NCBI RefSeq assembly: GCF_000686905.1
Contig: NZ_JMLW01000012.1
Coordinates: 22,032 to 86,031, forward strand
DNA from: Marinospirillum insulare DSM 21763
GTDB lineage: Bacteria > Pseudomonadota > Gammaproteobacteria > Pseudomonadales > Halomonadaceae
Direction: 5' to 3'
DNA: 64,000 nucleotides
Both the position numbers and the translations under genes were made by a program. Positions 37,512-45,621 of this stretch are shown in pieces (the first letter of the stretch is position 1; each line of letters opens with the position of its first letter). The notes below the pieces were generated by a model. It saw only the letters and a list, made by a program, of their open reading frames with translations, was not told the origin of the DNA and did not search any database.

Positions 37512-38909
37512 TTAGGCTGCAAAATACCTTATGCTGGGTTTACCGCCTACGGTTTCATCAACCTCTTTAAGCAAGCCTTCTTGCAACATATCTGCAACAA
37601 GTAATTGCAGTTTTGCAGCAAAGCCGCCGCCCTTAGAATAGCTCTTAAAAGGCTGTACTCCTTTTGCATGGTTACGCAGGTCGTTCCACAAAATGCCGCG
37701 CGGGTCTTTTTTAGATACGATTCTATAGACCGCTTCTTTTTCAGCACTCATGCCTATTAGCCCTTTCTCCCTCATGGCTGTATAGACCTGCTCAATTGAT
37801 AGCAGGGCAATTTGTATTGCCATATCTACATATCTTGAGCTAATCAGCCTGCCAACCTCCTTGCCTGCAATAAGGCTTTCTACTGTATGTAAACAGGCTG
37901 CTAGCTTCATTATTCGCTGGTCTAATTTACCCACTACGCCGCGTAGCATTTCGTGAGAATATTTCGCACCATCCAGCATCAACGGCTCTACCTCTTGCTT
38001 TAATATATTTAGCTTGTGCCAATCACTGCCAGTTAAACTAAGTTTTTCTAGCTCTTGATATTCAGTAGCGCCAGCATCTTTTGCCTGCTGGTATTTCAGC
38101 ACTAGCGCCTCCATTGCGTTGGCATATTTATTTGATAACTCACTACAAGGCTGTGGTCTTGCTTTTAGGTGTTCACGGTTTCCAAGTAAGGTAGGTTCGG
38201 CCAGCATAATAAAACGCTCTGCAATGCCAGTGCCGTTTGACTGCTCAAGAATGGTGTCGATAGTTCCACCTTGTGCAATGACCGTAACTGCACCAAAAAC
38301 AAAGCCGTCATATCCCAATCTGGTTATCCGTGTTGAGCTATGCCAGTCACCACTGAACCCCTTTAGAATTAAGTCATTATTAGAAGCTTTGTCTTTGCCA
38401 TAACTCACCCCTAAAGCCGTGTTAATCAATCCCTGCTCAGCACTAGCCAAACAAAAGTGACCGCTCTGTTGGGCAAGTATGCCGTCTAGCGCCTCGGGCG
38501 TGGTGTCTGATACAAAAGCCTTGTAGTAGCTTTTCGGTGGTGTTTCATCATCATCATTTAACGCGGCATTAAATTTTGCTGCATCCGTATTCATGGCTTT
38601 AATAGACTGCTGAATAGGTTGCAACAACTTCATTAAAACGCCGCTTTTCCCTGTGCTGGGTGGCTGCTCAGTAGCTACATAAAGGCTGGTTGGTATTTGG
38701 CCGCCGTATTGGTAAGCCACGTTGTAAACCATTGAAACAGGTGACGACACTATCCCTAGTGCCGTTAGTATTGTTGTATCTCTTGGCATTTGCCGCGCAT
38801 CTGCTAGCTGTATTGCATACTTGCCTAGCTGCGTGTCCTTGAGTATTTCAGCAAAGATGCCAGCATTTAAGCTGGCTTGGTTGGTTTGATTAGTCGGCAA
38901 GGCGTTCAT
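37512..38909 (-). CDS. DUF3987 primase/helicase-like ATPase
   Basis: 465 aa. Walker A is EQPPSTGKSGVLMKLL (~residues 80-95). Other DUF3987 landmarks are VSDTTPEALDGILAQQSG, ASAEQGLINTALG and DLILKGFSGDW. Members sit in phage and satellite replication modules and are thought to be replicative helicases, often coupled to primases; no primase domain is present here. It overlaps the upstream gene by 4 bp. Confidence 0.78.
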   Translation of the reverse strand: MNALPTNQTNQASLNAGIFAEILKDTQLGKYAIQLADARQMPRDTTILTALGIVSSPVSMVYNVAYQYGGQIPTSLYVATEQPPSTGKSGVLMKLLQPIQQSIKAMNTDAAKFNAALNDDDETPPKSYYKAFVSDTTPEALDGILAQQSGHFCLASAEQGLINTALGVSYGKDKASNNDLILKGFSGDWHSSTRITRLGYDGFVFGAVTVIAQGGTIDTILEQSNGTGIAERFIMLAEPTLLGNREHLKARPQPCSELSNKYANAMEALVLKYQQAKDAGATEYQELEKLSLTGSDWHKLNILKQEVEPLMLDGAKYSHEMLRGVVGKLDQRIMKLAACLHTVESLIAGKEVGRLISSRYVDMAIQIALLSIEQVYTAMREKGLIGMSAEKEAVYRIVSKKDPRGILWNDLRNHAKGVQPFKSYSKGGGFAAKLQLLVADMLQEGLLKEVDETVGGKPSIRYFAA

Positions 38910-39178
38910 GCTTTCACCTCGCTAGATTTTCTTAATACTTCTCTGATTATTTCCTTATCGTTAGGTGTAGGTGAATACACGCCATACCAGTACTTGCAGC
39001 CGTCTATATCGGTAAACTCTTTAGGTACACAAGGCAGGGTTAAGCCGTGCTTTTTACGTGCAAAGGTGGCTAGGTTGGCTACCCGTGTCGTCCGAACTTC
39101 TTGTTCAGCTTCTTTGGTGCTTACATTGCGTTGCAGAATTAAAGCTAGGAAGCGGTTAAGTTGAATGGGGCGTTTCAT
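38906..39178 (-). CDS. Unknown small protein upstream of DUF3987
   Basis: 90 aa, basic N-terminal half (MKRPIQLNRFLALILQRN, TTRVANLATFARKKHG) and a C-terminal half with WYGVYSPTPNDKEIIREVL. It resembles small helix-turn-helix phage proteins but I see no firm motif. Its ATG overlaps the preceding membrane protein's stop, and its own stop overlaps DUF3987 (4 bp each), so it is part of a tightly coupled operon. Confidence 0.65.
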   Translation of the reverse strand: MKRPIQLNRFLALILQRNVSTKEAEQEVRTTRVANLATFARKKHGLTLPCVPKEFTDIDGCKYWYGVYSPTPNDKEIIREVLRKSSEVKA

Positions 39179-39354
39179 AAAATAATACCCCCTAGTAACT
39201 TAGCTAAAGCGCCAGCTAGAGCAATAATGACTGTTGATGAAGCTAGCACCAAACAAGCCGCTGCTACCCGTAGTGGTAACATTCTGATAGTGCTATAATT
39301 CCCTTGCAGTCGGGTGCTGTCTTTTTTAGGCAGTGCCTTTTTTTTGTCTTGCAT
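39175..39354 (-). CDS. Small single-pass membrane protein of the element
   Basis: 59 aa: a basic N-terminus (MQDKKKALPKKDSTRLQ) and a C-terminal hydrophobic stretch (VAAACLVLASSTVIIALAG). The ATG directly follows the stop of the S24 gene (TAAATG) and the stop overlaps the next ATG (ATGA), so a gene is well supported even though it is short. Function unknown; a holin-like or membrane-anchoring role would be speculation. Confidence 0.65.
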   Translation of the reverse strand: MQDKKKALPKKDSTRLQGNYSTIRMLPLRVAAACLVLASSTVIIALAGALAKLLGGIIL

Positions 39355-39678
39355 TTACGCCACCCCGCTAACTTTATAAACAACCACGCCGCCAATACTG
39401 GCGCTGGGGTTCATGGGGGTAATGGGTTCAGGCCATAACGGGTTAAGTGCTTTTAGGTAACGCTTACCATCACGCGTTATAGCTAGCTGCCTGAATACCT
39501 CCCCGTCGGCTTCTGTTAGCTTGGCAATTACTAGGCTTCCATTTACTGCCTGCTTTTGTGGGTCGATATACAGTAAGTCACCATCATTAAATGACTGGCT
39601 ACCCGTTGGGCTGTACATGCTTTGGCCTACCACTGTTAAGGCGTGTAGGTGGGCTGGGTTGTTTGGTGGCATTAGCAT
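39355..39678 (-). CDS. S24/LexA-like regulator C-domain protein, Lys replaced
   Basis: 107 aa, only the S24 fold with no DNA-binding domain. The Ser motif is VVGQSMYSPTG, followed by FNDGDLLYIDPQ and GSLVIAKL. The position of the catalytic Lys reads VFRQL (Arg instead of Lys), so self-cleavage is doubtful. The downstream RYLKALNPLWPEPI matches phage S24 regulators. It overlaps the end of alpA and probably works with it in control of the element. Confidence 0.75.
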   Translation of the reverse strand: MLMPPNNPAHLHALTVVGQSMYSPTGSQSFNDGDLLYIDPQKQAVNGSLVIAKLTEADGEVFRQLAITRDGKRYLKALNPLWPEPITPMNPSASIGGVVVYKVSGVA

Positions 39679-39887
39679 TCTGCACCCCCATTTAAGCGGT
39701 CATCAATCCATGCCTGAACCTCTTGAGAGTTCCAGCCAACGGCACGACGGCCAAGCTTTTTAGATTTTGGGAATGTGCCTTCTGCCATGAAGTTATAAAT
39801 GCTGGCGCGGCTATAGCCTGTAATACGGATTAGTTCAGCCATGCGAATGATACGCTGGCCTTCTTTGTATAGAGTATTTTCAACCAC
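39672..39887 (-). CDS. AlpA-family excisionase/regulator
   Basis: 71 aa. A winged-helix MerR-like domain: IIRMAELIRITGYSRASIYN, MAEGTFPKSKKLG, then GWNSQEVQAWIDDRL, the standard AlpA text. AlpA proteins activate integrase expression or act as excisionases in P4-like elements and satellites. Its end overlaps the S24 gene. Confidence 0.88.
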   Translation of the reverse strand: MVENTLYKEGQRIIRMAELIRITGYSRASIYNFMAEGTFPKSKKLGRRAVGWNSQEVQAWIDDRLNGGAEC

Positions 39888-39969
39888 TGTATGCCTCCTT
39901 AGGCTTCTTTTGACTCAGTGGTTATTTACTATAAGCATATTTTTCTGGCATGCGGTCGTTCCGTGCCAA

Positions 39970-40482
39970 CTATTTATTTTCGGGCTTGCTTATCCTCTTA
40001 CGTATTGTGTTTGGGTTTTCACCTTCTTTTCTTATTTTGGCAATAATCCGCGCCGCTTCTGCCTTAGATAAGCTAGGATTATCAAGCCACAACCTTTCCG
40101 CTAAGCCCTGCCAATCGCTCCAATCCGGATTACGTTCAAGTCTACGCTGCTGTGCGCTGCTAAAACCTGCTTTTGTTCGCTGCTCATGTAACGCGGTTTT
40201 TTCTCTTGATAACGCAAAAGTCTGACTATCTAAGACTCTATGCTTATTAAGAAGATTTTCGTCACTCCGGTAAAGTTCTTCAAAATCAAGAGCAAGAGCG
40301 GCTATTAGGTCTACTTTGTTTACTGGCCTTCCTTGGGATTCCTCAAACGCTAAATTCCCTTCAATAATATCAACAAGCCATGCAAACCTATTAGGGTCAA
40401 AGCTTGAGCATTTGCTTTCTGGGAAAGTTTGCGTTGCTTTATAGAGGGTTTGTCTTAGGTTTTTAGTACTTTCATTAAGCAT
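39970..40482 (-). CDS. Unknown protein co-transcribed with the integrase
   Basis: 170 aa, charged and helical. The C-terminal third (LWLDNPSLSKAEAARIIAKI and NPNTIRKRISKP) looks like a small helix-turn-helix typical of element-borne proteins described only as hypothetical. It begins 2 bp after the integrase stop, so it is translated from the same message. Function not recognised. Confidence 0.65.
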   Translation of the reverse strand: MLNESTKNLRQTLYKATQTFPESKCSSFDPNRFAWLVDIIEGNLAFEESQGRPVNKVDLIAALALDFEELYRSDENLLNKHRVLDSQTFALSREKTALHEQRTKAGFSSAQQRRLERNPDWSDWQGLAERLWLDNPSLSKAEAARIIAKIRKEGENPNTIRKRISKPENK

Positions 40483-40484
40483 TA

Positions 40485-42017
40485 CTACGCCTCCTTGCTA
40501 GTAAAAGTAACTACGTTTGCATTGTTCAGTAGCACGTCCAAGTGATCGCCCCACAAGCGCCAAGCCTCAGCTTTTTCTTTTGTATAATCGTAGTGTTGGT
40601 AGTTTTTTCTTGTTTTGCTTTTGGTTTCTATAACGTGGTTTTGGCATCGGTCGATAATATCTGGCGATATACCAAGCTTTTGCATCATGGTCGAACCTGT
40701 ACGGCGTAGGTCGTGCGGTGTCCACTCACCATTAGCCCCAGCCGATAAAACTAAATCATCATTATGAAGCCTGCCTGATAATGGCTTATCTCGATTTTTA
40801 AAGCTTACCTGCCTATCACCTATCTGCTTACTGACTGACTTGGTACAAACGTGCGTCGGTTTATTGCGGGACGGAAAGCAGAAGTCTGTATTGCCTGTTT
40901 CAGCTTTCAGGATTTTAAATTGCTCAATAGCAAAATTAGATAGGCTTATATTATGGTCACGGCGCTGGTGTTTGCGCCCTTTGGTGTTTGCGGCTGGAAT
41001 GTGCCAAGCGCCAGCTTTAAGGTCGATATGCTGCCACTCAGCCATAAGCAGTTCACCAATGCGACACAATGTGCTTAAACATAGCCATACTGCACACTGA
41101 ACAGGAATACTTACTGGTCTGCTACCGCTGTATTTTTGACCGGCTGGTATATTAGAATAATCATCTTCTAGCTTTTTAAATATCGCTTTTAATTCTCTGA
41201 TCTCATCATCAGATAAGATACGCTCCCTTTCTTCTTTGTAGCCTTCATCTTGAAGCTCAGTAACTTGGTTCGGCTCAATTAAATCTATAGGGTTGCCTTC
41301 AACCATCAGCCGCCGCCAAGGCTGGCGCTTTTCGCCCCACCTAAGCATCTGACCAAGGTCACGATAAATAACGTCTATAGTTCTATTTAAGCCGCGCTGG
41401 GGGTCATTTTTTACAGTTGCCTTGCTTTTTATTGCCTTGAGCAAGCCTAAAAGGTCATCGTCGGTTAATTTGCTAATATGTATAGCGCCAATCTCAGGCA
41501 GAACGTGCTTATTGAATACGCGCTTCAAGACTTCGTTACCGTCTTGGCGCTTTACACCAGTGTTTGCTGTTGTCCAGCTATTAAATAAGTCTGCCACTGA
41601 AAGCGCCGCTGCTTTTTCCTTTTCATTGTCGGTTATTGTTTTAGTTATTGCCGCCTGCTTTTCTATTTTTTCGGCTTGGCGTTTTTCGGTTGGGTCTACG
41701 CCTTGTGATAATAAATGCTTAGCTTCGTCTCTTGCCGCTCTAATTGTTTTTATTCCAGTTTTTGGAAACGTACCGCACCCATAATCCCTTATTTTCCCCT
41801 CGGGGCTTCGATAGCGGTAAACAAATGTTATTGACGTATTGCCGCTTGCTAAAACTCGAACACGTCCACGCAACCCGTCTCCGTCCCCAATCGTTCTATT
41901 TTTATACTCAGCATTAGCTATTTCTTGCAGTGCCCTGACTGTCCACTCTTTACCCTTGCCACCTTTTGGATAAAGTATTTCTTTTGAGTTTTCGGCAATA
42001 ATGTTTTTTCTGGTCAT
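40485..42017 (-). CDS. int: Tyrosine recombinase integrase
   Basis: 510 aa. An N-terminal DUF4102-like arm domain (YKNRTIGDGDGLRGRVRVLA, FVYRYRSPEGKIRDYG) is followed by a core-binding domain and the catalytic domain. Arg in TLCRIGELLMAEW, HDLRRTGS (HxxR) and the Tyr nucleophile in NYQHYDY are visible. It would catalyse integration into tRNA-Pro. It sits at the right end of the element and its start lies 4 bp from the arm-type repeats, suggesting autoregulation by integrase binding. Confidence 0.95.
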   Translation of the reverse strand: MTRKNIIAENSKEILYPKGGKGKEWTVRALQEIANAEYKNRTIGDGDGLRGRVRVLASGNTSITFVYRYRSPEGKIRDYGCGTFPKTGIKTIRAARDEAKHLLSQGVDPTEKRQAEKIEKQAAITKTITDNEKEKAAALSVADLFNSWTTANTGVKRQDGNEVLKRVFNKHVLPEIGAIHISKLTDDDLLGLLKAIKSKATVKNDPQRGLNRTIDVIYRDLGQMLRWGEKRQPWRRLMVEGNPIDLIEPNQVTELQDEGYKEERERILSDDEIRELKAIFKKLEDDYSNIPAGQKYSGSRPVSIPVQCAVWLCLSTLCRIGELLMAEWQHIDLKAGAWHIPAANTKGRKHQRRDHNISLSNFAIEQFKILKAETGNTDFCFPSRNKPTHVCTKSVSKQIGDRQVSFKNRDKPLSGRLHNDDLVLSAGANGEWTPHDLRRTGSTMMQKLGISPDIIDRCQNHVIETKSKTRKNYQHYDYTKEKAEAWRLWGDHLDVLLNNANVVTFTSKEA

Positions 42018-42020
42018 AAA

Positions 42021-42045
42021 AATGTCCCCAACAATGTCCCCAACA
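42021..42045 (+). repeat. Right pair of integrase arm-type sites
   Basis: AATGTCCCCAACA at 42021-42033 and again 42033-42045, identical to the left pair (35803-35827) in sequence, spacing and orientation. It overlaps the region where the integrase promoter should lie. Confidence 0.75.
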
Positions 42046-42176
42046 GAACAGCAAGCTTTTAATATATTCCACTAAACAACTCTGGATACTAATCTAGCCT
42101 GAAAACCTTGCTACGCTTAGCTTCAACTATGCCACTAGCGCTTATTAGTGTCCAGTAGAATACAGGGCTTAAATAA

Positions 42177-42253
42177 ATGGGGTGCAAGGGGTAGTAGGTT
42201 CGAATCCTATCACTCCGACCAAAAATAGCATTAAAATCAAAGACTTACAGCCA
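42177..42253 (+). repeat. attR: right attachment repeat, tRNA-Pro 3' half only
   Basis: Matches 35686-35762 with four substitutions in 77 bp. It contains the tRNA-Pro T arm, acceptor and CCA but no 5' half, so it is not a second tRNA gene. The ~30 bp after the CCA are also shared, and are followed by TTCGTTGTAAGTCTTTTTTT, which could act as a terminator for the original tRNA locus. Confidence 0.92.
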
Positions 42254-42393
42254 TTCGTTGTAAGTCTTTTTTTATGCTTTGCGTCTAACAACTCCTAGAC
42301 TAGACACCAGACTAGACACGAAACGCTGCTAGTGGATTCATACCCAGGGAGATAAGATTCGTATTCTTCATTTCCTTGCTTGGTTCAAAACCA

Positions 42394-43317
42394 TTAATCA
42401 ACCCATATAAATTGTTCGGGCTTTAGTATTGCTTCACCATCCCAGCGGTAAGCACATAGCTTTCTATCAGAACCACCAGCAATGCTGTAGTCTAAACAGG
42501 CAATTTGCTTATTAAGTGGTGCTGGTGTTCCAGTTAACCAGTAATGCCCCACAAAAAGCGGTTTATCGCCTTGGTAGCCAGGTAGGATATTTTCAGGCAC
42601 AGGCAGGTGAGGAATTTTATCAATAACATCGTCTGGCACCATAGCTAAATCACGGTAAGTTAGAGCTTGTTGATTCCACCACTCAGTACGTATTTTGTGG
42701 CGAGGGTTTTGGTCTTTATCTAAAAAGTAATGCCCTTCAGGTAAAGGAATTTCTAGCCCTTTTAACAATGTTTCAACGGCTTCAAAGCCTGGGTTTCCTT
42801 CTAGGGTTAATTCAGGCCAAGCATCTTCTAAAATACGTTGTTGGCTATCTAAGTACGGCGCTATCACTTTTAACTGTTTAGGATGCCAGCAAGCATGAAC
42901 AACTCTAAAATTAGGCAGATCCAAATATAGGGGCAGCGTTTTAAACCAAGCAATCTGCTGCTGGTGTAGCCTACTGCCTTCTTTTACTTCTTCTAAATAG
43001 GCCTGATGCTGGTTAAAGTTTTTTTCGTTATGTTGACGTAGGTACTCCCCTTTTTGATTAGGGTTGGGTGTGGCATAAGCGACGGCATTAAACTCATGGT
43101 TACCCATAACGGCTAAAGCTTTGTGATTTTCTACCATACGCTTAGCAATGTCTACCGTAGCTATTTGACGTGGACCACGGTCTACAAAGTCGCCCAAAAA
43201 AATCACTTTACGACTTGTGTGTTGCCAACCATTAGGCGTAAGCCTGTAATCCATTTTTGCTAGTAGGGCTTCAAGCTCATCAGCATGGCCATGAATATCG
43301 CCAATTAAATCATACAT
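42394..43317 (-). CDS. Calcineurin-like metallophosphoesterase
   Basis: 307 aa from ATG 43317; the open frame extends 21 codons upstream, but MYDLIGDIHGH is the family N-terminus. Metal ligands are visible as DIHGHADELEALL, VIFLGDFVDRGPRQ, VMGNHEFNAVAY and later FVGHYWLTG. Proteins of this kind are Ser/Thr phosphatase or diadenosine tetraphosphatase relatives; the substrate is not evident. It is the first gene past attR and may be core chromosome. Confidence 0.85.
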   Translation of the reverse strand: MYDLIGDIHGHADELEALLAKMDYRLTPNGWQHTSRKVIFLGDFVDRGPRQIATVDIAKRMVENHKALAVMGNHEFNAVAYATPNPNQKGEYLRQHNEKNFNQHQAYLEEVKEGSRLHQQQIAWFKTLPLYLDLPNFRVVHACWHPKQLKVIAPYLDSQQRILEDAWPELTLEGNPGFEAVETLLKGLEIPLPEGHYFLDKDQNPRHKIRTEWWNQQALTYRDLAMVPDDVIDKIPHLPVPENILPGYQGDKPLFVGHYWLTGTPAPLNKQIACLDYSIAGGSDRKLCAYRWDGEAILKPEQFIWVD

Positions 43318-43419
43318 AAACGGCTCTTCGCATTTAAGGGTGTGGAATAAAACTGTTAGCCTTTTCATTTTAAGCGACAACTAGCTACTGGTAGCAAACT
43401 GACTGAGGATACCAGTATC

Positions 43420-43860
43420 AAGGGTCTTTAACGCAACATGCTAGCAAAGATTCAATAAGTTAACTCAATACTTGTTAAGGCGTGAGTAGCTTCGAAAGCA
43501 TGCGATAATGAAGTGGTTAAGGCGCACAGCCTATTGTGGGTGAGCCAAAGGATAGGAGATACCCAAGCAGCGCTTAAAGTCCGATTCACTGCGTTACAGT
43601 GTGACACTACGGAAAGACGTGTAGGCAAGCTGGCTAAAAGCCGTTATGAGAAGTTGATGCGGGAAACCATAAATAACAACTTGGAATCCAGCCATGAAAA
43701 GCCGAGTCACTCACGTTACGAGTGTGTATTGATAAGGCGGTACCTAGTAACTCTATAAGTCGTTTCGATAAGTTCCGCGCAAGACTGAACGGCATCGCCT
43801 TAACAATGCAGTGAATGCGCAGGCTGATTGGCTTTGTCTAGTCAATGCCTTCATCTAAAG
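43420..43860 (+). other. Gene-free region rich in hairpins, candidate structured RNA
   Basis: Between the phosphoesterase and the zinc-ribbon gene no convincing ORF exists. Several local stems occur: GCTT/AAGC (around 43490), CACTG-CGTTA-CAGTG (~43587-43601), GGC-TAAAA-GCC (~43633), TTGGA/TCCA (~43680) and ACTC-ACGTTAC-GAGT (~43711-43725). Two of the stems share a CGTTAC loop. The layout resembles a folded non-coding RNA or leader for the 43874 gene. I do not recognise a known family. Confidence 0.35.
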
Positions 43861-43873
43861 GAGCAGGTTAATA

Positions 43874-44065
43874 ATGCCTACTATAAAAAGATGCCCTGAG
43901 TGTGCCAGTGAGAAAGTGTTTTCAAGTCATGTGCAAGCGTTTTACATCAATACCGGAGAGCACTATGTACACTCGATGAAAACACACGATGCCCACTCAC
44001 CAAGTGGCTGCACGAATTGTGGTTGGAGTGGGGTTTTAAAAGACATCGACGGATGGGATAAATGA
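43874..44065 (+). CDS. Small zinc-ribbon protein
   Basis: 63 aa with two Cys pairs: RCPECASEKV and GCTNCGWSGV, forming a C-x2-C...C-x2-C zinc ribbon with a His-rich centre (HSMKTHDAHS). AAAGGAG lies 12 bases upstream of the ATG. Such short ribbons occur on phages and plasmids with unknown roles. A tRNA-Thr gene follows 71 bp later. Confidence 0.7.
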   Translation: MPTIKRCPECASEKVFSSHVQAFYINTGEHYVHSMKTHDAHSPSGCTNCGWSGVLKDIDGWDK

Positions 44066-44136
44066 ACGTGCTAACTATACTAAGCAAGTATTGTCACCGG
44101 AGGAAATCAGTACCTACCGCTGCATTGACAATTTAA

Positions 44137-44212
44137 GCGCCTATAGCTCAACTGGTAGAGCAACGCCCTTGTAAGGCGTAGGTTGCAGGTTCAACTCCTG
44201 TTGGGCGCTCCA
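44137..44212 (+). tRNA. tRNA-Thr (TGT anticodon)
   Basis: 76 nt. Acceptor GCGCCTA pairs with TGGGCGC (one T-G), the D arm is GCTCAACTGGTAGAGC, the anticodon loop CTTGTAA gives TGT, and the T loop is TTCAACT. CCA is encoded at 44210-44212. It stands alone among accessory genes. Downstream, TGGCACT (44252-44258, repeated 44268-44274) can pair with AGTGCCA (44332-44338), and CCTGCA/TGCAGG forms a further stem (44293-44308). Confidence 0.95.
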
Positions 44213-44344
44213 ATTTAATATGACCGCCAAGCCTCTCACAGAAGCTTAAATTGGCACTCGACGCTGATGGCACTAGGCAAAACGAGTAAGCACCTGCAGA
44301 CGTGCAGGGAAGCGGTTTTCAAGTGCCACCCCTATTCAACACTA

Positions 44345-45043
44345 TTAGCCCTTACCTCTTGCGTGCTCACCTGCCTGCAAAACTCTCTCTTTATTCAGCT
44401 CTCTATGCTCAGCAATCAATTCCATTAAAGCTTCACGATTGGACATGCCAGCTTCCATATCTAACACTTCTTTAATTGCATCCATGATGTTTGCTTGCTG
44501 CTCTGCACTTCTGGTTTCACCATATTTCGCCATAGCATAAGCGGCATTAAAAAAACCTAGGTCGTGAATCGGGTGACTGGTTAGGGTTTCAGGCATATCC
44601 CTTAGCTTGATCGCAGTCCTTCGATCAAGGCGCTTTCTTCGCTGAGATTTAGGTTTAACCCTTTGGCTATAAAAATGCTGACCAACCTGTTCAAAAAAAT
44701 CGAGCTGCAAGTTATGCAAAACACCTTTCTTTGGAAAAGTCACTTGACCAAGCGGCCACTCACCCTGCTCGATCAACTCAAGGTTGGGTGTGAACCAAGC
44801 ATGCACATGCGGATAGGCTTCATCTAGGTGCAAGATGCTGGCATGAAGCAGCATTTGGCGTTCTTCTAGCCATTGGTTAAACCAAGCATGGCTACGCTCC
44901 CTAAAGTCGTAAATAAGGTCTTGTGGCGCATCCTCAGTACGCTGGGGTAGCGATGCGACCAGTGTACCTAGCGCCACAGAGTTACTTCTTAGTGGACGAC
45001 CCTCGGGGTAATGCCCACCTCGACCATAACGGCACTGCTCCAT
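44345..45043 (-). CDS. MobV-type relaxase (plasmid recombination/mobilisation protein), possibly partial
   Basis: 232 aa. The metal-binding triad HLDEAYPHVHAWF (~residues 72-84) is the MobV/Pre HxDExxPHxH motif. A basic helix (KPKSQRRKRLDRRTAIKL) and a charged helical C-terminus follow. Complete MobV proteins are usually longer, with a conserved N-terminal strand containing the HNxR motif that I do not see, so the N-terminus is probably missing. It nicks at oriT to mobilise plasmids. It implies that plasmid DNA was integrated here; a repeat field lies upstream. Confidence 0.72.
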   Translation of the reverse strand: MEQCRYGRGGHYPEGRPLRSNSVALGTLVASLPQRTEDAPQDLIYDFRERSHAWFNQWLEERQMLLHASILHLDEAYPHVHAWFTPNLELIEQGEWPLGQVTFPKKGVLHNLQLDFFEQVGQHFYSQRVKPKSQRRKRLDRRTAIKLRDMPETLTSHPIHDLGFFNAAYAMAKYGETRSAEQQANIMDAIKEVLDMEAGMSNREALMELIAEHRELNKERVLQAGEHARGKG

Positions 45044-45148
45044 CTGCTTATTGATCCACGAACCCCGAAATTAGAGAATTTCAAATTTAGAGATTTTCAA
45101 ATCTCGCTTCTCCTATTCTGTATATCGGGGAGGCGCTGATTTGGGGTG

Positions 45149-45545
45149 GTGGACGTTCCTAATGTGGGTTTTTGGCTCAACCTAGTGTTGCGGGTGGTAA
45201 TTCCTGATAATGGGTTGGTTTTAGTCGTTAGGGTATTACCTCAAAATTAAGCTCACCCAGCCACTTAATCTAGGGCTCTAAAACTTCAAATTCTAGCACC
45301 CATTTCGACCTCACTTTTTTAATTCAGGCAGTGCCAAAAGTGGGCATTCCTAAAAAGCAGTGCTGGGTTACCCCTAATGCAAAAGATGGAACTCCTAAAA
45401 TCAGTTGGGCGGCTACTGAAACCAAAGTGCAGTTAGCCGTGCTAGGTATGCCCAAGTGCAAAAAATAGGGAATACCAAAAGCACTTAGGAAGCGCCAGAG
45501 TTGCTTAGGGAGTGCCAAAAGCAGTTAGGAAATACCCAGCCACTA
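45149..45545. repeat. Degenerate ~20-23-bp tandem repeats, iteron-like
   Basis: The gene-free gap 45044-45621 is filled by variants of GGNANTNCCNAAAAGCAGTTA. The clearest are three 20-bp units in direct tandem at 45468-45487, 45488-45507 and 45508-45527 plus a shortened one at 45528-45545; others are at 45327-45341, 45342-45364, 45365-45387 and 45388-45406, and GGNNNTTCCT cores recur back to 45149. The left part also holds GAGATTT/AAATCTC (45090-45105) and CCCCGA/TCGGGG arms. Beside a MobV relaxase this suggests a fossil plasmid origin. Confidence 0.5.
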
Positions 45546-45621
45546 GACCGGCCAGGGTAATTGTCGCTTAATACAGAAGTGGCGTTTACTATAGTTTGGT
45601 GGCTCTAAGTTATTTGCAGTC

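Larger units (their letters stand above)
35731..42253. mobile_element. 6.5-kb integrative element in tRNA-Pro (phage-satellite-like)
   Basis: It is bounded by the 77-bp att repeats. All genes read leftward: integrase, an unknown protein, AlpA, S24 regulator, small membrane protein, unknown, DUF3987, a split DUF5681 protein, unknown. There are no capsid or lysis genes, so it is not a whole prophage. AlpA, integrase, a primase/helicase-like protein and a possible terminase-related DUF5681 remnant fit a small phage satellite; plasmid-like integrative elements are the alternative. The left 35731-36221 is gene-free and holds arm-type sites (35803-35827), three GCGCCAGC octamers and no ORF of note. 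Confidence 0.85.

Noticed and set aside
42177..42253. Apparent second tRNA-Pro
   Set aside because: Only the 3' half is present; the 5' acceptor and D arm are missing. It is the attR repeat.
43513..43758. 81-aa ORF in the hairpin-rich region
   Set aside because: No ribosome site or recognisable motif, and it crosses several inverted repeats; treated as a chance frame.
43420..43860. Group II intron or retron
   Set aside because: No reverse transcriptase and no recognisable domain V or msr/msd pattern.
45324..45518. 64-aa ORF opposite the repeat field
   Set aside because: Its repeated GIP/GVP/GMP pattern comes from the DNA repeats; no start signal or family resemblance.
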